NCBI RefSeq assembly: GCF_016863335.1
Contig: NZ_BOOR01000043.1
Location: forward strand, 62,001-126,000
From: Planotetraspora thailandica
Lineage (GTDB): Bacteria > Actinomycetota > Actinomycetes > Streptosporangiales > Streptosporangiaceae
Length of the DNA: 64,000 bases
Reading direction: 5' to 3'
The translations under genes were made by a program, and so were the position numbers. The notes below the pieces were generated by a model. It did not search any database. It saw only the letters and a program-made list of their open reading frames with translations, and was not told where the DNA came from. Of this stretch, positions 35,809 through 44,806 are shown piece by piece. The stretch's first letter is position 1. Each line of letters opens with the position of its first letter.

Positions 35809-36501
35809 TCACTCGAAGAGCGCGTTCGTGTCGAGATCCATCGTGAACGGCTCGGGCAGGCTCAGGGGCCGGCCCACCGCGACCGTGACGACCCGCTGGT
35901 ACGGCTCTCGCATGTCATTCACCGCGAGGTCCTTCAACGGTTCACTCATCAAAGTGACCGTCTCCGGTGCCGTCAGCGGGTCGACGATGAGAAGGAGCGG
36001 CACCCCGGCGCGGGCATATTCGAGGGGTTTCTCATCCCAGTCGACCGCACGTGTGCCACCTGAGCACACTTCGGCGACCAGCAGAGCGCTGTGGCCGTAG
36101 ATGTGCATGTCGTCGTATTGCTCCGCGTCTCTGGGCGCGACCATGAGATCCGGGAGTCGCATGTCCGGATACGGAGGAATGTGTACGCCCCAGTTCGAAT
36201 GAATGATCCACCCGTTCGCCCGCGCGACATCGAAAATCTGATTCAGCAGATTGAACGTCGTGTTCGACTGCCTGCGGTTGATCTTCGGGCTCACGACGAC
36301 CCGGCTTCCGGAGATCTCCGCCGTGTAACCGGCGTCGTTGAGTTCCTGAGCGAACCGCACGATCGTGCCGGTCTCATCGATGTCCTCTTCAGGCGTTCCC
36401 GGCTCGATGTCCTCTTCGGGCGTTTCAGGCTCGATGTCCGCCTGCTGTACAGCGGGGGCGTGGTCGTCGCGGCGATGCCGGGTGGGCCTGGTGAGCGCCA
36501 T
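35809..36501 (-). CDS. Uma2 family (DUF820) putative restriction-fold endonuclease
   Basis: 230 residues. An acidic N-terminus carries an imperfect repeat (EPETPEEDIEPGTPEEDID). The DUF820 core has SPKINRRQSNTTFNLLN, the catalytic-type PDLMVAP Asp, LVAEVCSGGTRAVDWDEKP and YARAGVPLLLIVDP, fitting the PD-(D/E)XK-like Uma2 fold. Family members are common in actinomycetes in many copies, and their role is unsettled. It is convergent with adnB and divergent from the siderophore decarboxylase. Confidence 0.85.
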   Translation of the reverse strand: MALTRPTRHRRDDHAPAVQQADIEPETPEEDIEPGTPEEDIDETGTIVRFAQELNDAGYTAEISGSRVVVSPKINRRQSNTTFNLLNQIFDVARANGWIIHSNWGVHIPPYPDMRLPDLMVAPRDAEQYDDMHIYGHSALLVAEVCSGGTRAVDWDEKPLEYARAGVPLLLIVDPLTAPETVTLMSEPLKDLAVNDMREPYQRVVTVAVGRPLSLPEPFTMDLDTNALFE

Positions 36502-36688
36502 GTCGTCGCCATCCTCTCGGTCTCCCTTGTGTTTGATCCTACGGGTGGTGGCCGGGCCGCGACGGAACGTAACAGAATGCGATCGAGGGCGGCAGCCCCC
36601 GTGCAGGCGCCGGGTGGAGACACGTCCCTCGACGGTGGAGAGTTCTGCTCTGAGGGAGAAGACCGCCTACGTGATCGGAGACGCTGAC

Positions 36689-37765
36689 GTGAGCACGCCG
36701 TACGGGCACGCCGCCTGGAGCACCGAGCTGCCCGCCTACGTGTACGACCTGGCCGGGCTGGACGCCCACGTGGCGACCGTGCGGGAGGCGCTGGACGGCG
36801 TCGAGCTCTACTACGCGGTCAAGGCCAACCCCGACCCGGAGCTGCTGCGGGTGCTCGCACCGTACGTGGACGGCTTCGAGGTCTCCTCCGGGGGCGAGCT
36901 CGCGCACGTGCGCGAGCTGTTCCCGGACGCACCGGTGGCGCTCGGCGGGCCCGGCAAGACCGACGCGGAGTTGTTCGCCGACGTGACCCGGCTGCACGTC
37001 GAAAGCCCGTCCGAACTGCGCCGCCTGCTCGCGTCCGGACGGCCCGCCGACGTGCTGCTGCGCGCCAATCTCGACCTTCCGATCGGTGGGGCGTCCCTGG
37101 TCATGGGCGGCGGTGCGACGCCGTTCGGCATGGACCCCGCGGACATCGCCGAGTGCATGGACCTGCTCGAACGGCAGGACGCGGTGCGGCTGCGCGGGCT
37201 GCACGCCCACCTGGCCAGCGGGCTCGACGCGCCCCGGTTGCTGGAGCTCGCCGCGGACGTGCTCGATTTCGCACGCCGCCTCGGCTTCACGGAGGTCAAC
37301 CTCGGCGGCGGCATGGCGGTCTCGTACGCCGACCCGGAGGAGATCTTCGACTGGCACGCGTACGGCAAGGGCCTGGCGGGCCTGCGCCGTCCAGGAGAGG
37401 TGTTGCGGGTGGAGCCGGGCCGGTCGCTGACTGTGTACTGCGGCAGGTACGTGACCCAGGTCATCGACGTCAAGCGGGTGCACGGCGAGCTGTTCGCGGT
37501 CGTCGCGGGCGGCACCCACCATCTGAGGACGCCGGCCACGAAAGGCCACGACCAGCCGCTCGCCGGCGGGGAGCCCGGCGAGCCGATCACCATCGTCGGC
37601 CAGCTCTGCACTCCGAAGGACGTGCTCGCCCGCGGGGTGCCGGTGCGCCTGGAGGTGGGGGACGTCGTCGAGTTCGCGATGGCCGGGGCGTACGCGTGGA
37701 ACATCTCCCACCACGACTTTCTGATGCACCCCAAGCCGGGCTTCCACTACATCAGGGGCGCGTGA
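36689..37765 (+). CDS. Type III PLP-dependent decarboxylase of siderophore locus (SbnH-like)
   Basis: 358 residues of the alanine racemase-fold decarboxylase family. The PLP Lys is K45 in YYAVKANPD, followed by GFEVSSGGELAHV, HAHLASGLD, VNLGGGMAVSY and LCTPKDVLARGVPV, with a closing SHHDFLMHPKPGFHY. In staphyloferrin B-like pathways such an enzyme (SbnH) decarboxylates a citryl-amino acid intermediate. The context of two IucA/IucC synthetases supports a similar role. The GTG at 36689 follows CGGAGA; another GTG lies 18 bp earlier. The gene runs convergent to the synthetase genes and overlaps the last one by 14 nt, so it uses a separate promoter. Confidence 0.85.
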   Translation: MSTPYGHAAWSTELPAYVYDLAGLDAHVATVREALDGVELYYAVKANPDPELLRVLAPYVDGFEVSSGGELAHVRELFPDAPVALGGPGKTDAELFADVTRLHVESPSELRRLLASGRPADVLLRANLDLPIGGASLVMGGGATPFGMDPADIAECMDLLERQDAVRLRGLHAHLASGLDAPRLLELAADVLDFARRLGFTEVNLGGGMAVSYADPEEIFDWHAYGKGLAGLRRPGEVLRVEPGRSLTVYCGRYVTQVIDVKRVHGELFAVVAGGTHHLRTPATKGHDQPLAGGEPGEPITIVGQLCTPKDVLARGVPVRLEVGDVVEFAMAGAYAWNISHHDFLMHPKPGFHYIRGA

Positions 37766-39383
37766 ACGGGCTGGCCACGCTGACATATCCGGCCGCCCGG
37801 TCGGCCGCACGCGCCCACCGCACCGCGAGGTTGGCCTTGGCGGGCAGGGGAGCGCCGTCCAGCAGGCGGCCGAGCGGCTCCGGCCTGCCGTACCGCTCGG
37901 CGTGTTCCTCCAGCGCCTTCCGGGCCGCCGCCCACAGGTCGGGCAGGGGCGCGCCGGTCTCCGCGAGGGTCGCGGCGACCTCGGCGAGGTGGTTGACCAT
38001 CAGGCAGTAGACGACCCGGTTCCAGCCGCGCCCGGCCTCGTATGTCATCGCCTCGCCGACACGTGCGGGCAGGCCCGACAGGTCGTGGCGGCCGGCGACG
38101 AGCTTGGTGCCCTCCAGGTCGCGGAACATCACCTCGACGGGCAGGCCCGTGCTGTCGACGCCGACGAGCACGTTCTGCACGTGGGGTTCCAGCACGACCC
38201 CGTGCGCGAAATACGCCTCCAGCACCGGCGGGGCCACCCGCTCCACGTACGCCTTCCACCAGCCGAGCGGGTCCTCCTGGCGGTGCGTGCGCACGGCTTG
38301 CGGCACCCCGTCGCTCCCGGGGACGGCGAGCGCGCCCGCGAGCAGCGGCGTCACCCCTGGGCCGCACACCTGCCAGGGTCCTTCGCGGACGATGACCCCC
38401 AGCGCCTCCAGCAGGCGGGTGCCGAGCGCCGCCGAGCGGGAGCCGGGCTCGGGCAGCCATCCCGTCCCCGGGAACCGCATGGCCAGACGGTCGAATACGG
38501 GCCGCAACCGGCGCGTCAGCTCGACCGCTCCGGCCAGCTCGTACCACGCGTTCTTGCGCACGCAGTTGGTGATGCGCACGTCCAGGCTGAGCTTGAGGCA
38601 GTTGCCGGTGACGGGTTCGTAGACCGTGCGCACCGACGACGTGGGCGTCACCGGGTGTGTGTACCCGAGGTCGATCAGCCGCCCGTCGGCGAGCGGTTCG
38701 CGCAGCTCGGCTGCGAGCAGGTCGGCCTGCCACGGGTGCGCGGGCAGGAGCGTGTAACCGGGCGGCGCGGCGCCGAGTGCGTCGAGCGCCGTCGCGTCGC
38801 CGTGCGTGGACACGAGGTCGGCGCGTACGGCGAGCAGGCGCAGGGGGAACCGCGCGTGTGCCTCGGGTGCGTGGAGGGTCAGCGCCGGCCCGGTGTGCGC
38901 CTTGGGCGACGGATGGAACGGGTGCCCGCTCACGAGCGCGTGCTCGGAGGCCAGCCACGGGTCGCGGGGCGGCGTGGCCCGCGCGCGGGCGGTGAGGAGC
39001 GCCGCCACGGCGTCACGGCTCGCGGCCACCTGCGCGGCGAACTCGTCGTTGCCGTCGTACGGCTCGCGCGGGTGGGGCGCGGTGTCCTCGTCCTGCTCGA
39101 CGTCCTTGAGCTCCGCCGCCGCCAGCTCGACGAGCAGCTCCGAGGTCAGAGGCCGCCACGTGTCGTCATCCAGCCACTCGGCCGGCCCCTCGAAGCGCAG
39201 CGCGATCCCACCCGCGGCGCGGACCCGGATCGTGGTGCCCGCGACGCGCAGCAGCGTGTACGGCCCGGCCGTGGTGAGCCGGCCGCGTGGCCCGCACAAT
39301 TCCCGGGCGCAACACCGCAGCAGGGCGCCGAGCGTGGCCTCTTCGGCCATGGCGAGATGCGGGTCGAGCAGGAGGCCGTCCAT
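37752..39383 (-). CDS. IucA/IucC-type NIS siderophore synthetase (second)
   Basis: 543 residues. It has the IucA/IucC N-terminal signature SGHPFHPSPKAHTG, then LPAHPWQ, TPTSSVRTVYEP and KLSLDVRITNCVRKN. The FhuF-like C-terminal part contains FAHGVVLEPHVQNVLVGVD and MFRDLEGTKL. These enzymes adenylate a carboxylate such as citrate and couple it to an amine or alcohol. It is probably the third gene of the iron-regulated operon starting at 42360, but 152 bp containing short repeats separates it from the other synthetase gene. Subtype A, B or C cannot be assigned by eye. Confidence 0.92.
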   Translation of the reverse strand: MDGLLLDPHLAMAEEATLGALLRCCARELCGPRGRLTTAGPYTLLRVAGTTIRVRAAGGIALRFEGPAEWLDDDTWRPLTSELLVELAAAELKDVEQDEDTAPHPREPYDGNDEFAAQVAASRDAVAALLTARARATPPRDPWLASEHALVSGHPFHPSPKAHTGPALTLHAPEAHARFPLRLLAVRADLVSTHGDATALDALGAAPPGYTLLPAHPWQADLLAAELREPLADGRLIDLGYTHPVTPTSSVRTVYEPVTGNCLKLSLDVRITNCVRKNAWYELAGAVELTRRLRPVFDRLAMRFPGTGWLPEPGSRSAALGTRLLEALGVIVREGPWQVCGPGVTPLLAGALAVPGSDGVPQAVRTHRQEDPLGWWKAYVERVAPPVLEAYFAHGVVLEPHVQNVLVGVDSTGLPVEVMFRDLEGTKLVAGRHDLSGLPARVGEAMTYEAGRGWNRVVYCLMVNHLAEVAATLAETGAPLPDLWAAARKALEEHAERYGRPEPLGRLLDGAPLPAKANLAVRWARAADRAAGYVSVASPFTRP

Positions 39384-39400
39384 GGGTTGATGTGCCCCTT

Positions 39401-39548
39401 TGCATGATCACGATTGACTGGCGGGCAGGTCGGAGAGGGTGCGGGCGAACTTCTGCATGATCACGATCGGAGGATGCGCAGGTCAGGCGGGACGCCGGCG
39501 AACTTCTGCATGATCACGGGGAAAGGGGGGGCTGATCACGGGGAAAGG
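39401..39548. repeat. Cluster of TGATCA-centred short repeats
   Basis: Full copies of CGAACTTCTGCATGATCACG lie at 39446-39465 and 39499-39518. Partial copies lie at 39401-39414 and 39532-39548. The last one overlaps the 3' end of the synthetase gene and supplies its stop codon. The same element occurs in the cluster at 56.8-57.15 kb. Confidence 0.85.
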
Positions 39549-41194
39549 CGGAGGTAGTTGGGGCCGGTGACGCCGTAGAACTTGTTGACGTCACGCGCTC
39601 CGGTCCGGCTCTTGTCGACGAGGGTTCCCGCGACCACCATCGACTTGCCGACCAGCCGGGCCGAGTCGAGGGTCCTGGACCGCAGGAGCCGGGCCATCGG
39701 GTCGTCGCCGTAGGGCTCCAGGGCGGCTTCCAGCTCTTCCCTGAGCAACGCGGACGCCGCCTCCGGGCCGAGGGCGGGGAAGGCGATCGCCGCCGCGGCC
39801 AGGTGAAGCGTGATGGTCACGAAGACGTCGGCCAGCGCGTGCGGGTCGTCGGTGAGCATGCGCCGGTCGGCGAAGGCCGGCACGTCCAGCCCGGCCCGGC
39901 GCAACACGCTCGGTGAAATGAGCAGTCCGTCGTTGTCCTTCACGAGCAGCCGCATGGGCCCGTCTCCGAACACCAGCGACAGGTTCTGCTGGTGGGCCTC
40001 CAACGCGATGCCGTACCGCACGAACAGGCCCACGTTCCACGTCAGCAACGTCGTGAGGTGGTCGCGCAGCAGGGCCAGGCGGTCGCCCCCGTAGAAGCGG
40101 CGGGCGAGGTCGTCCAGCACCAGCCGGGCGGCCTGCCGCGGGCTCGTTTCCGCCGCGGGCCCTGGTTCCTGCGGGGGCCATGGTGCGAGCAGCGCGGCGA
40201 GGGGCACGATCTCGCCCTCCGGCAGGTCGCGGATCATCCAGCCGAGGTATTCGTGCCCGGCATGGCCGTAGGCCTGTTCGCCGGCGAGCAGGACGCGCGC
40301 CCCGGGGCTGGACGACACAGGCTCACGCGTGAGCACCCGCCGAAGGAGCGACTCGGCCAGCGCGCCGTCCCTGAGCGTGTCCGGCTTGATCGAGCGGCGG
40401 TTGCGCAGCCCAAGCGTGCTGGTCGCGAGCGGCAGCTTGAGGTGGGTGCCGTCGGCGACCTCGACCGTGCGCATGGACAGGGTCGGCCGTACGGTGAGGT
40501 ACGGCTTGCGCCCCATGACCACGTCCGGAACGCCGACGACCACGGGCACGCTCAGCGGGTGGACCGGCAGCGTCCGGTGTGTGCCCGCCAGCTCCGACAG
40601 CCCTATGTCGCCGGTCTCCGGCCACCAGTCCGGCGGCGGCGCGGACGCCGTGACCCTGTCGCGGGGCACCGCCGCCCAGGCCAGGTCGAATGCGGGGGCG
40701 AACTCGGGCGCGTGGGCCAGCAGGTCGCTGTCCGACAGGCCGAGGCGGCAGCGGGACGTCGGATAGACGGGATGGTCCACGCCCGCCGCCAGCGTCTCGT
40801 AGAAGACGAGCGAACGCTCCCGGCCGAGCAACCGGGCCGCCACCTCGGCCCGGTGCCGGTCGTGCAGCCACAGCGCCGCCAGGGCCTCTCGGCACTCCCG
40901 GGCGAAGGCGTCGACCCCGTCCGCGTCGGCGGGATCGCAGATCTCCGCGAGCGTGTCCAGGACCTCGGCCAGCCGCAACCTTCCGTTGGAGGATGCGGTG
41001 CGGCGGTCGGCTACGGAGAAGTCCTGGAAGGGGGAGCCCGGCGCGAGCCGCACCCTCCTGCCGGAGGCGAGGACCACGGCGACGCCGTCCTTGCCGCTGG
41101 TGAGCCGGGAGGCGATCCGGCCGTAGTCCTCGCGGAGCAGCGCGTCGAGCACCCGGGCCGCCAGGTATGCCTCGTCGCCGGACGCCTCGGTCAC
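39536..41194 (-). CDS. IucA/IucC-type NIS siderophore synthetase (first)
   Basis: 552 residues from the GTG at 41194, which overlaps the ATP-grasp stop codon as GTGA. It contains GVDHPVYPTSRCRLGLSDSD, LPVHPLSVP, TVRPTLSMRTVEV, THLKLPLATSTLGLRNRR and a C-terminal YGIALEAHQQNLSLVFGDG. This is a diverged family member: the usual HPxHPxxK signature reads HPVYPTSRCR. It would condense the carboxylate core with an amine. The stop codon lies in the repeat cluster at 39401-39548. Confidence 0.88.
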   Translation of the reverse strand: MTEASGDEAYLAARVLDALLREDYGRIASRLTSGKDGVAVVLASGRRVRLAPGSPFQDFSVADRRTASSNGRLRLAEVLDTLAEICDPADADGVDAFARECREALAALWLHDRHRAEVAARLLGRERSLVFYETLAAGVDHPVYPTSRCRLGLSDSDLLAHAPEFAPAFDLAWAAVPRDRVTASAPPPDWWPETGDIGLSELAGTHRTLPVHPLSVPVVVGVPDVVMGRKPYLTVRPTLSMRTVEVADGTHLKLPLATSTLGLRNRRSIKPDTLRDGALAESLLRRVLTREPVSSSPGARVLLAGEQAYGHAGHEYLGWMIRDLPEGEIVPLAALLAPWPPQEPGPAAETSPRQAARLVLDDLARRFYGGDRLALLRDHLTTLLTWNVGLFVRYGIALEAHQQNLSLVFGDGPMRLLVKDNDGLLISPSVLRRAGLDVPAFADRRMLTDDPHALADVFVTITLHLAAAAIAFPALGPEAASALLREELEAALEPYGDDPMARLLRSRTLDSARLVGKSMVVAGTLVDKSRTGARDVNKFYGVTGPNYLRLSP

Positions 41195-42360
41195 GCGACG
41201 ACCCACGGTTCGCGCGCGCGGAAGTCGTCGACGGCGGCGTCCACGCGGGCCCGGTCGGGGCCGACCGCACGGACGACGCCGAGGTAGTCGCGGTTCGTAT
41301 GGGTGATCTCGACCCGGTCGCCGGCCGCGCGCAGCGGTTTGTGCCAGATGCGCACGCCGTCGCCGGTGGTGTCCGACGACTCCGGGGGCGCGGAGACGAC
41401 GACGCCGGGCCGATCGGCGACGAGGCTGACCGCCGCCCCGAACCGCTCCTGCCCGGCAGGCCCTCCGAGCGTGTCCAGGGGTTCGCCCGCGTGCATGCGC
41501 AGGATCCACTCGAACAGGGGAACGTCCAGGATGTCGGCCATCAGGAGGTCGCAGTTGTCGCCGATCACCCGGTAGTTGATCTCGACGATGCGGGGGCCGT
41601 CGCTCGTGACGACGTATTCCGTGTGGCAGGCCCCGAATCCGATTCCCACGGCGTCCAGCGCGGCGGTCACGTGCACGGAGTATTCGTCGGGGCTTTCGCC
41701 GGGCGACGCCCAGTCGAGGCGTTCCTCGATGAAATGCGGCAGCGGGCCCAGCGTCGTGCGGAAGCCGCCGAGCACGCGCAGCGCCCTGCCGTCCCCCAGC
41801 GTCTCGAGGGTGTGCAGAGGCCCGTCCAGGAACTCCTCGACGACCAGCACGTCGCTCGGCCGCCGCTTCCTGATCCCGGCCACCGCCACGGCCAGCTCGT
41901 GCCCGTCCGTCACGAACACGACGTCTTCGCTGGCCACGCCCATCGCCGGTTTCACCACGGCCGGGTACGGCAGGCCGGGCGGGGGCTCGGCCCCGGGCGG
42001 CAGCCGTACCGACCTGACGGTCTCGACGGCGGCGAGGCGGCGGCGCGTCAGCGACTTGTTCTTGGCGGTCGCGCACGCGCGCCAGTCTTTGGCGGGCAGG
42101 TCGAAGTAGGCGGCGGCCAGCGCCGTCTCTGTCTGGAGATGGTCGGAATTGGAGAACACGACGTCGGGGCGGTGATGGCCGGCGATGGCGTCGATCACCG
42201 CGCGGGCGTCGCGCACATCCGTCTCGATCGCCTCGTGCCCCGGGTAGGCGTCCGGCCGGTCCGTCAGCACGGTGACGTCCCAGCCGAGCGCGGCGGCGGC
42301 GGGCAGGAAGCCGTCGGTCACCGAGTCAGTCGGATTGAGGGCCGTGAGGTACAGCCGCAC
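41191..42360 (-). CDS. ATP-grasp ligase of siderophore locus
   Basis: 389 residues with an ATP-grasp fold: YPAVVKPAMGVASEDVVFV (nucleotide-binding Lys), VLVVEEFLDGPLHTLETL, then the metal-binding VEINYRVIGDN. ATP-grasp enzymes form amide bonds through acyl phosphates, so this could add an amino acid to the siderophore scaffold or make an unusual precursor. It is the first gene of the operon: GGAGG lies four bases before its GTG, directly after the iron box. It is coupled to the next synthetase by a 4-nt overlap. Confidence 0.85.
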   Translation of the reverse strand: MRLYLTALNPTDSVTDGFLPAAAALGWDVTVLTDRPDAYPGHEAIETDVRDARAVIDAIAGHHRPDVVFSNSDHLQTETALAAAYFDLPAKDWRACATAKNKSLTRRRLAAVETVRSVRLPPGAEPPPGLPYPAVVKPAMGVASEDVVFVTDGHELAVAVAGIRKRRPSDVLVVEEFLDGPLHTLETLGDGRALRVLGGFRTTLGPLPHFIEERLDWASPGESPDEYSVHVTAALDAVGIGFGACHTEYVVTSDGPRIVEINYRVIGDNCDLLMADILDVPLFEWILRMHAGEPLDTLGGPAGQERFGAAVSLVADRPGVVVSAPPESSDTTGDGVRIWHKPLRAAGDRVEITHTNRDYLGVVRAVGPDRARVDAAVDDFRAREPWVVA

Positions 42361-42369
42361 GCATCCTCC

Positions 42370-42388
42370 ATAGGTAAGCCTAACCTAA
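42370..42388 (-). promoter_or_regulatory. IdeR/DmdR1-type iron box
   Basis: On the minus strand the sequence is TTAGGTTAGGCTTACCTAT, matching 17 of 19 positions of the TTAGGTTAGGCTCACCTAA consensus for actinobacterial iron regulators. It lies 10 bp upstream of the ATP-grasp start codon, so iron-replete repression of the siderophore operon is expected. Confidence 0.9.
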
Positions 42389-42480
42389 CTCGTGCATCCT
42401 AGTGGTGGCGAGATCGATCCGGGTGGGAATCCGCACCACCGGCACGGCGTTGCCTGAGGCACTCGTGGAAGGATGACGCC

Positions 42481-43383
42481 GTGGAAATCTCGGAAGGTCT
42501 GCTCGGTCCTTTGCTGCTCGCGCGAAACACCGTCGACCGGTCCGCGGCGCTCCGGGGCGACGAGGAATGGCTGGCCCGGTCGTGGGCGGCCGAGAAGACC
42601 CGGGTGCTGGTGATCGACGGCGGCCAGACCGTCATCCGCAGGTTCACCGACGGCGCGGCCGTCGCTCTCTATTCGCCGCTGGAGGCCCCATCGGGCCCGC
42701 GCTATCTGCTCGGGGTGGACCTCGACGGCGTGGCGTATTACGCGGTCCAGGCTCCCCTCCCCGAAGGCGAGGCCGCAGGGCTGAGGCAGGTGGGCGCCCT
42801 GCTCGACGACCGCGACGCCGGGCTGCTCGTCTACGCGGTCGCCCTGGAGGCCTGGCACGCGACGCACGAGTTCTGCCCGCGCTGCGGGAGCCGTACGACG
42901 ATCACGGCCTCGGGTCACATGCGGACCTGCCCGAAGGACGGGAGCCAGCACTTCCCCCGGGTCGACCCGGCGGTGATCATGCTCATTCACGACGACGACG
43001 ACCGTGTGCTGCTCGGCCGGGGGCCGGAGTGGCCGAAGGGCCGCATGTCCGTGCTCGCGGGGTTCGTCGAGCCGGGGGAGTCGCTGGAGCACGCCGTGAT
43101 GAGGGAGGTCATGGAAGAGGTGGGCGTGGCTGTTACGGCGCCCCGTTACATGGGCAGCCAGCCGTGGCCGTTCCCCCGCAGCCTCATGCTCGGCTTCATC
43201 GCACGCGCCACCACCACCGAGATCCACCGGGACCCGGCCGAGATCGCCGAGGCCCGGTGGTTTTCGAGGGACGAGCTCCACGCCCACGTCGAGGCCGGCA
43301 CGCTGCGCCTGCCCGGCCAGGTCTCCATCGCCCGCAGGCTCATCGAGACGTGGTACGGCGAGCCCATCCCCGGCGACTGGTGA
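42481..43383 (+). CDS. nudC: NAD(+) diphosphatase NudC
   Basis: 300 residues. A zinc-ribbon-like segment begins CPRCGSRTTI and has a further Cys in TCPKDG. The Nudix box is GFVEPGESLEHAVMREVMEE. The NADH-pyrophosphatase signature SQPWPFPRSLM follows. NudC hydrolyses NAD(H) to NMN(H) and AMP and can remove NAD caps from RNA. The fourth zinc ligand Cys is replaced, as I recall for mycobacterial homologues. A GTG start is preceded by GGAAGGA. The gene is divergent from the siderophore operon. Confidence 0.95.
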   Translation: MEISEGLLGPLLLARNTVDRSAALRGDEEWLARSWAAEKTRVLVIDGGQTVIRRFTDGAAVALYSPLEAPSGPRYLLGVDLDGVAYYAVQAPLPEGEAAGLRQVGALLDDRDAGLLVYAVALEAWHATHEFCPRCGSRTTITASGHMRTCPKDGSQHFPRVDPAVIMLIHDDDDRVLLGRGPEWPKGRMSVLAGFVEPGESLEHAVMREVMEEVGVAVTAPRYMGSQPWPFPRSLMLGFIARATTTEIHRDPAEIAEARWFSRDELHAHVEAGTLRLPGQVSIARRLIETWYGEPIPGDW

Positions 43384-43398
43384 CGGCGGAGCCCGCGC

Positions 43399-43638
43399 TC
43401 AGCACGCTCCCTGGAGGTGGCGCTTCACCTCGGCGACGGACGGGTTCGTCATCGTGTGGCAGTCGGTCACGACCGTCGGGACGACCTGGTTGCCGTTGTT
43501 GACGCTCATCACGAACTCGGCGGCGTCCGGGTGCCGCTCGATGTCGATCTCGCTGTAGGCGATCCCCTCTCGGGTCAGCTGGCTCTTGAGCCGCTTACAG
43601 GGGCCGCACCAGCTGGTTGTGTAGACCGTGAGCGACAT
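43399..43638 (-). CDS. mrx1: Mycoredoxin (glutaredoxin-like)
   Basis: 79 residues of the glutaredoxin fold: MSLTVYTTSWCGPCKRLKSQ, with active-site CGPC at residues 11-14, then VNNGNQVVPTVV with the cis-Pro and the TNPS segment. Mycoredoxins reduce mycothiol mixed disulfides in actinobacteria. The mycobacterial Mrx1 active site is CGYC; CGPC here is the thioredoxin-like variant. It stands in the conserved nudC-mrx-uvrD2 order and is convergent with nudC, 15 bp apart. Confidence 0.9.
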   Translation of the reverse strand: MSLTVYTTSWCGPCKRLKSQLTREGIAYSEIDIERHPDAAEFVMSVNNGNQVVPTVVTDCHTMTNPSVAEVKRHLQGAC

Positions 43639-43736
43639 GGTCGTCCTTTCATGCGCGGATCATTCCCGAACGCGAGCAATCATGGGAAACACGGCGAATC
43701 CCGGTGATGTTCCCGGCTTCTCCGTAAGCACAGCGG

Positions 43737-44690
43737 TCACCGGTCCGCGGTGACCCTCGCCGCGATCCACGAATAGACCGCCTGCGCCACACCAGGCTCG
43801 CGATACAGCGGCGCGCTGTGCGCCGTGCCCGGCTTGACCATGATGCGCATCGGCACGCCGACGCTCTCAAGCGCCCGCTTGAGCAGTTCGCTCTGGTACG
43901 GCGGGACGAACTCGTCCTTGGAGTGCACGGTGAACATGGGTGCGTCCTTCGGCGACACGTGCTCGGCCACCTCCATGCTCGACCAGGTGCCGGGGCACTC
44001 GGTGGGCCCGCAGCCGCCGGCCAGTTTGATCGCGGTGCTGCGCAGCTTGCGCTGGTCGTTGGTCCCGCCGGCGTCACCGTCGGCGAACGCGGTGAGCGGC
44101 GAGATCACCGGTGACACGCCGACGACGCCCCGCAGCCCGGGCAGCCCGTTCTCGTAGGTGGCGACCGCCGCCGCGATCTGGCCGCCCGCGGAGAACCCCA
44201 CGATCACATATCTGCCGGGATCGGTGTTGTAATGAGCGGCGATTTTGCGCATCTCGGAGATCGCCGACAGCGTGTCGGTGCGCTGGGCCGGCCAGGCCGC
44301 CTCGCCGGAGAGGCGGTAGTCGATGTTGGCCACCGTGTACCCGAGGCGGGCGAAGTTCCTGGAGATGGTGGTCATGGTCTTCTTGTCGCCGCCCGACCAC
44401 CAGCCGCCGTGGATGACGACGATCGCCGGCCGGGGGGCACCGCTCGTGTGCCACCACATGTCCATGCGCTGGTGGACGTGCTTGCCGTATGCGACGGTGC
44501 GGCGCTTGATGTCCGTGCTCGACGGCGTGACCGAGGCGGGGTGCGCCTGGGCGTGCGCCTGCGAGGCGGACGGCGAGGGGGTGGGGCGCCGCCCCGAACC
44601 GGTCGAAGTCCCGGTGCCCGAGGGGATCAGCGACAGAAGGGCGAGGGCCACTGCTCCGGCACCGATGGCCGCGCCCACCGCTATCCTCAC
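43737..44690 (-). CDS. Membrane-anchored alpha/beta hydrolase (esterase/lipase-like)
   Basis: 317 residues from a GTG at 44690, which has GGGGAGGA eight bases upstream; a GTG 24 bp further up lacks a site. An N-terminal signal-anchor (AVGAAIGAGAVALALLSLIP) precedes a Ser/Thr/Pro linker. The hydrolase domain has HGGWWSGGDKK (oxyanion), GFSAGG (nucleophile) and a terminal His in KPGTAHSAPLY. It resembles BD-FAE/esterase-like enzymes acting outside the membrane. It is inserted between the mycoredoxin and uvrD2 genes, which are adjacent in mycobacteria. Substrate unknown. Confidence 0.82.
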   Translation of the reverse strand: MRIAVGAAIGAGAVALALLSLIPSGTGTSTGSGRRPTPSPSASQAHAQAHPASVTPSSTDIKRRTVAYGKHVHQRMDMWWHTSGAPRPAIVVIHGGWWSGGDKKTMTTISRNFARLGYTVANIDYRLSGEAAWPAQRTDTLSAISEMRKIAAHYNTDPGRYVIVGFSAGGQIAAAVATYENGLPGLRGVVGVSPVISPLTAFADGDAGGTNDQRKLRSTAIKLAGGCGPTECPGTWSSMEVAEHVSPKDAPMFTVHSKDEFVPPYQSELLKRALESVGVPMRIMVKPGTAHSAPLYREPGVAQAVYSWIAARVTADR

Positions 44691-44806
44691 GGGCTGATTC
44701 CTCCCCGTCGGCACCGTGCCGCAGACCCCGGTCTCAGGACACGCCGGGCCGGCTGCTGGAAGGATGATGCCAGTACATCCGTCCGCAACGCATATTGGGA
44801 GCCCAT

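Noticed and set aside
35809-36501. Uma2 gene as part of a mobile element
   Set aside because: No transposase, terminal repeats or target duplications flank it, and Uma2 genes are common chromosomal genes in actinomycetes.
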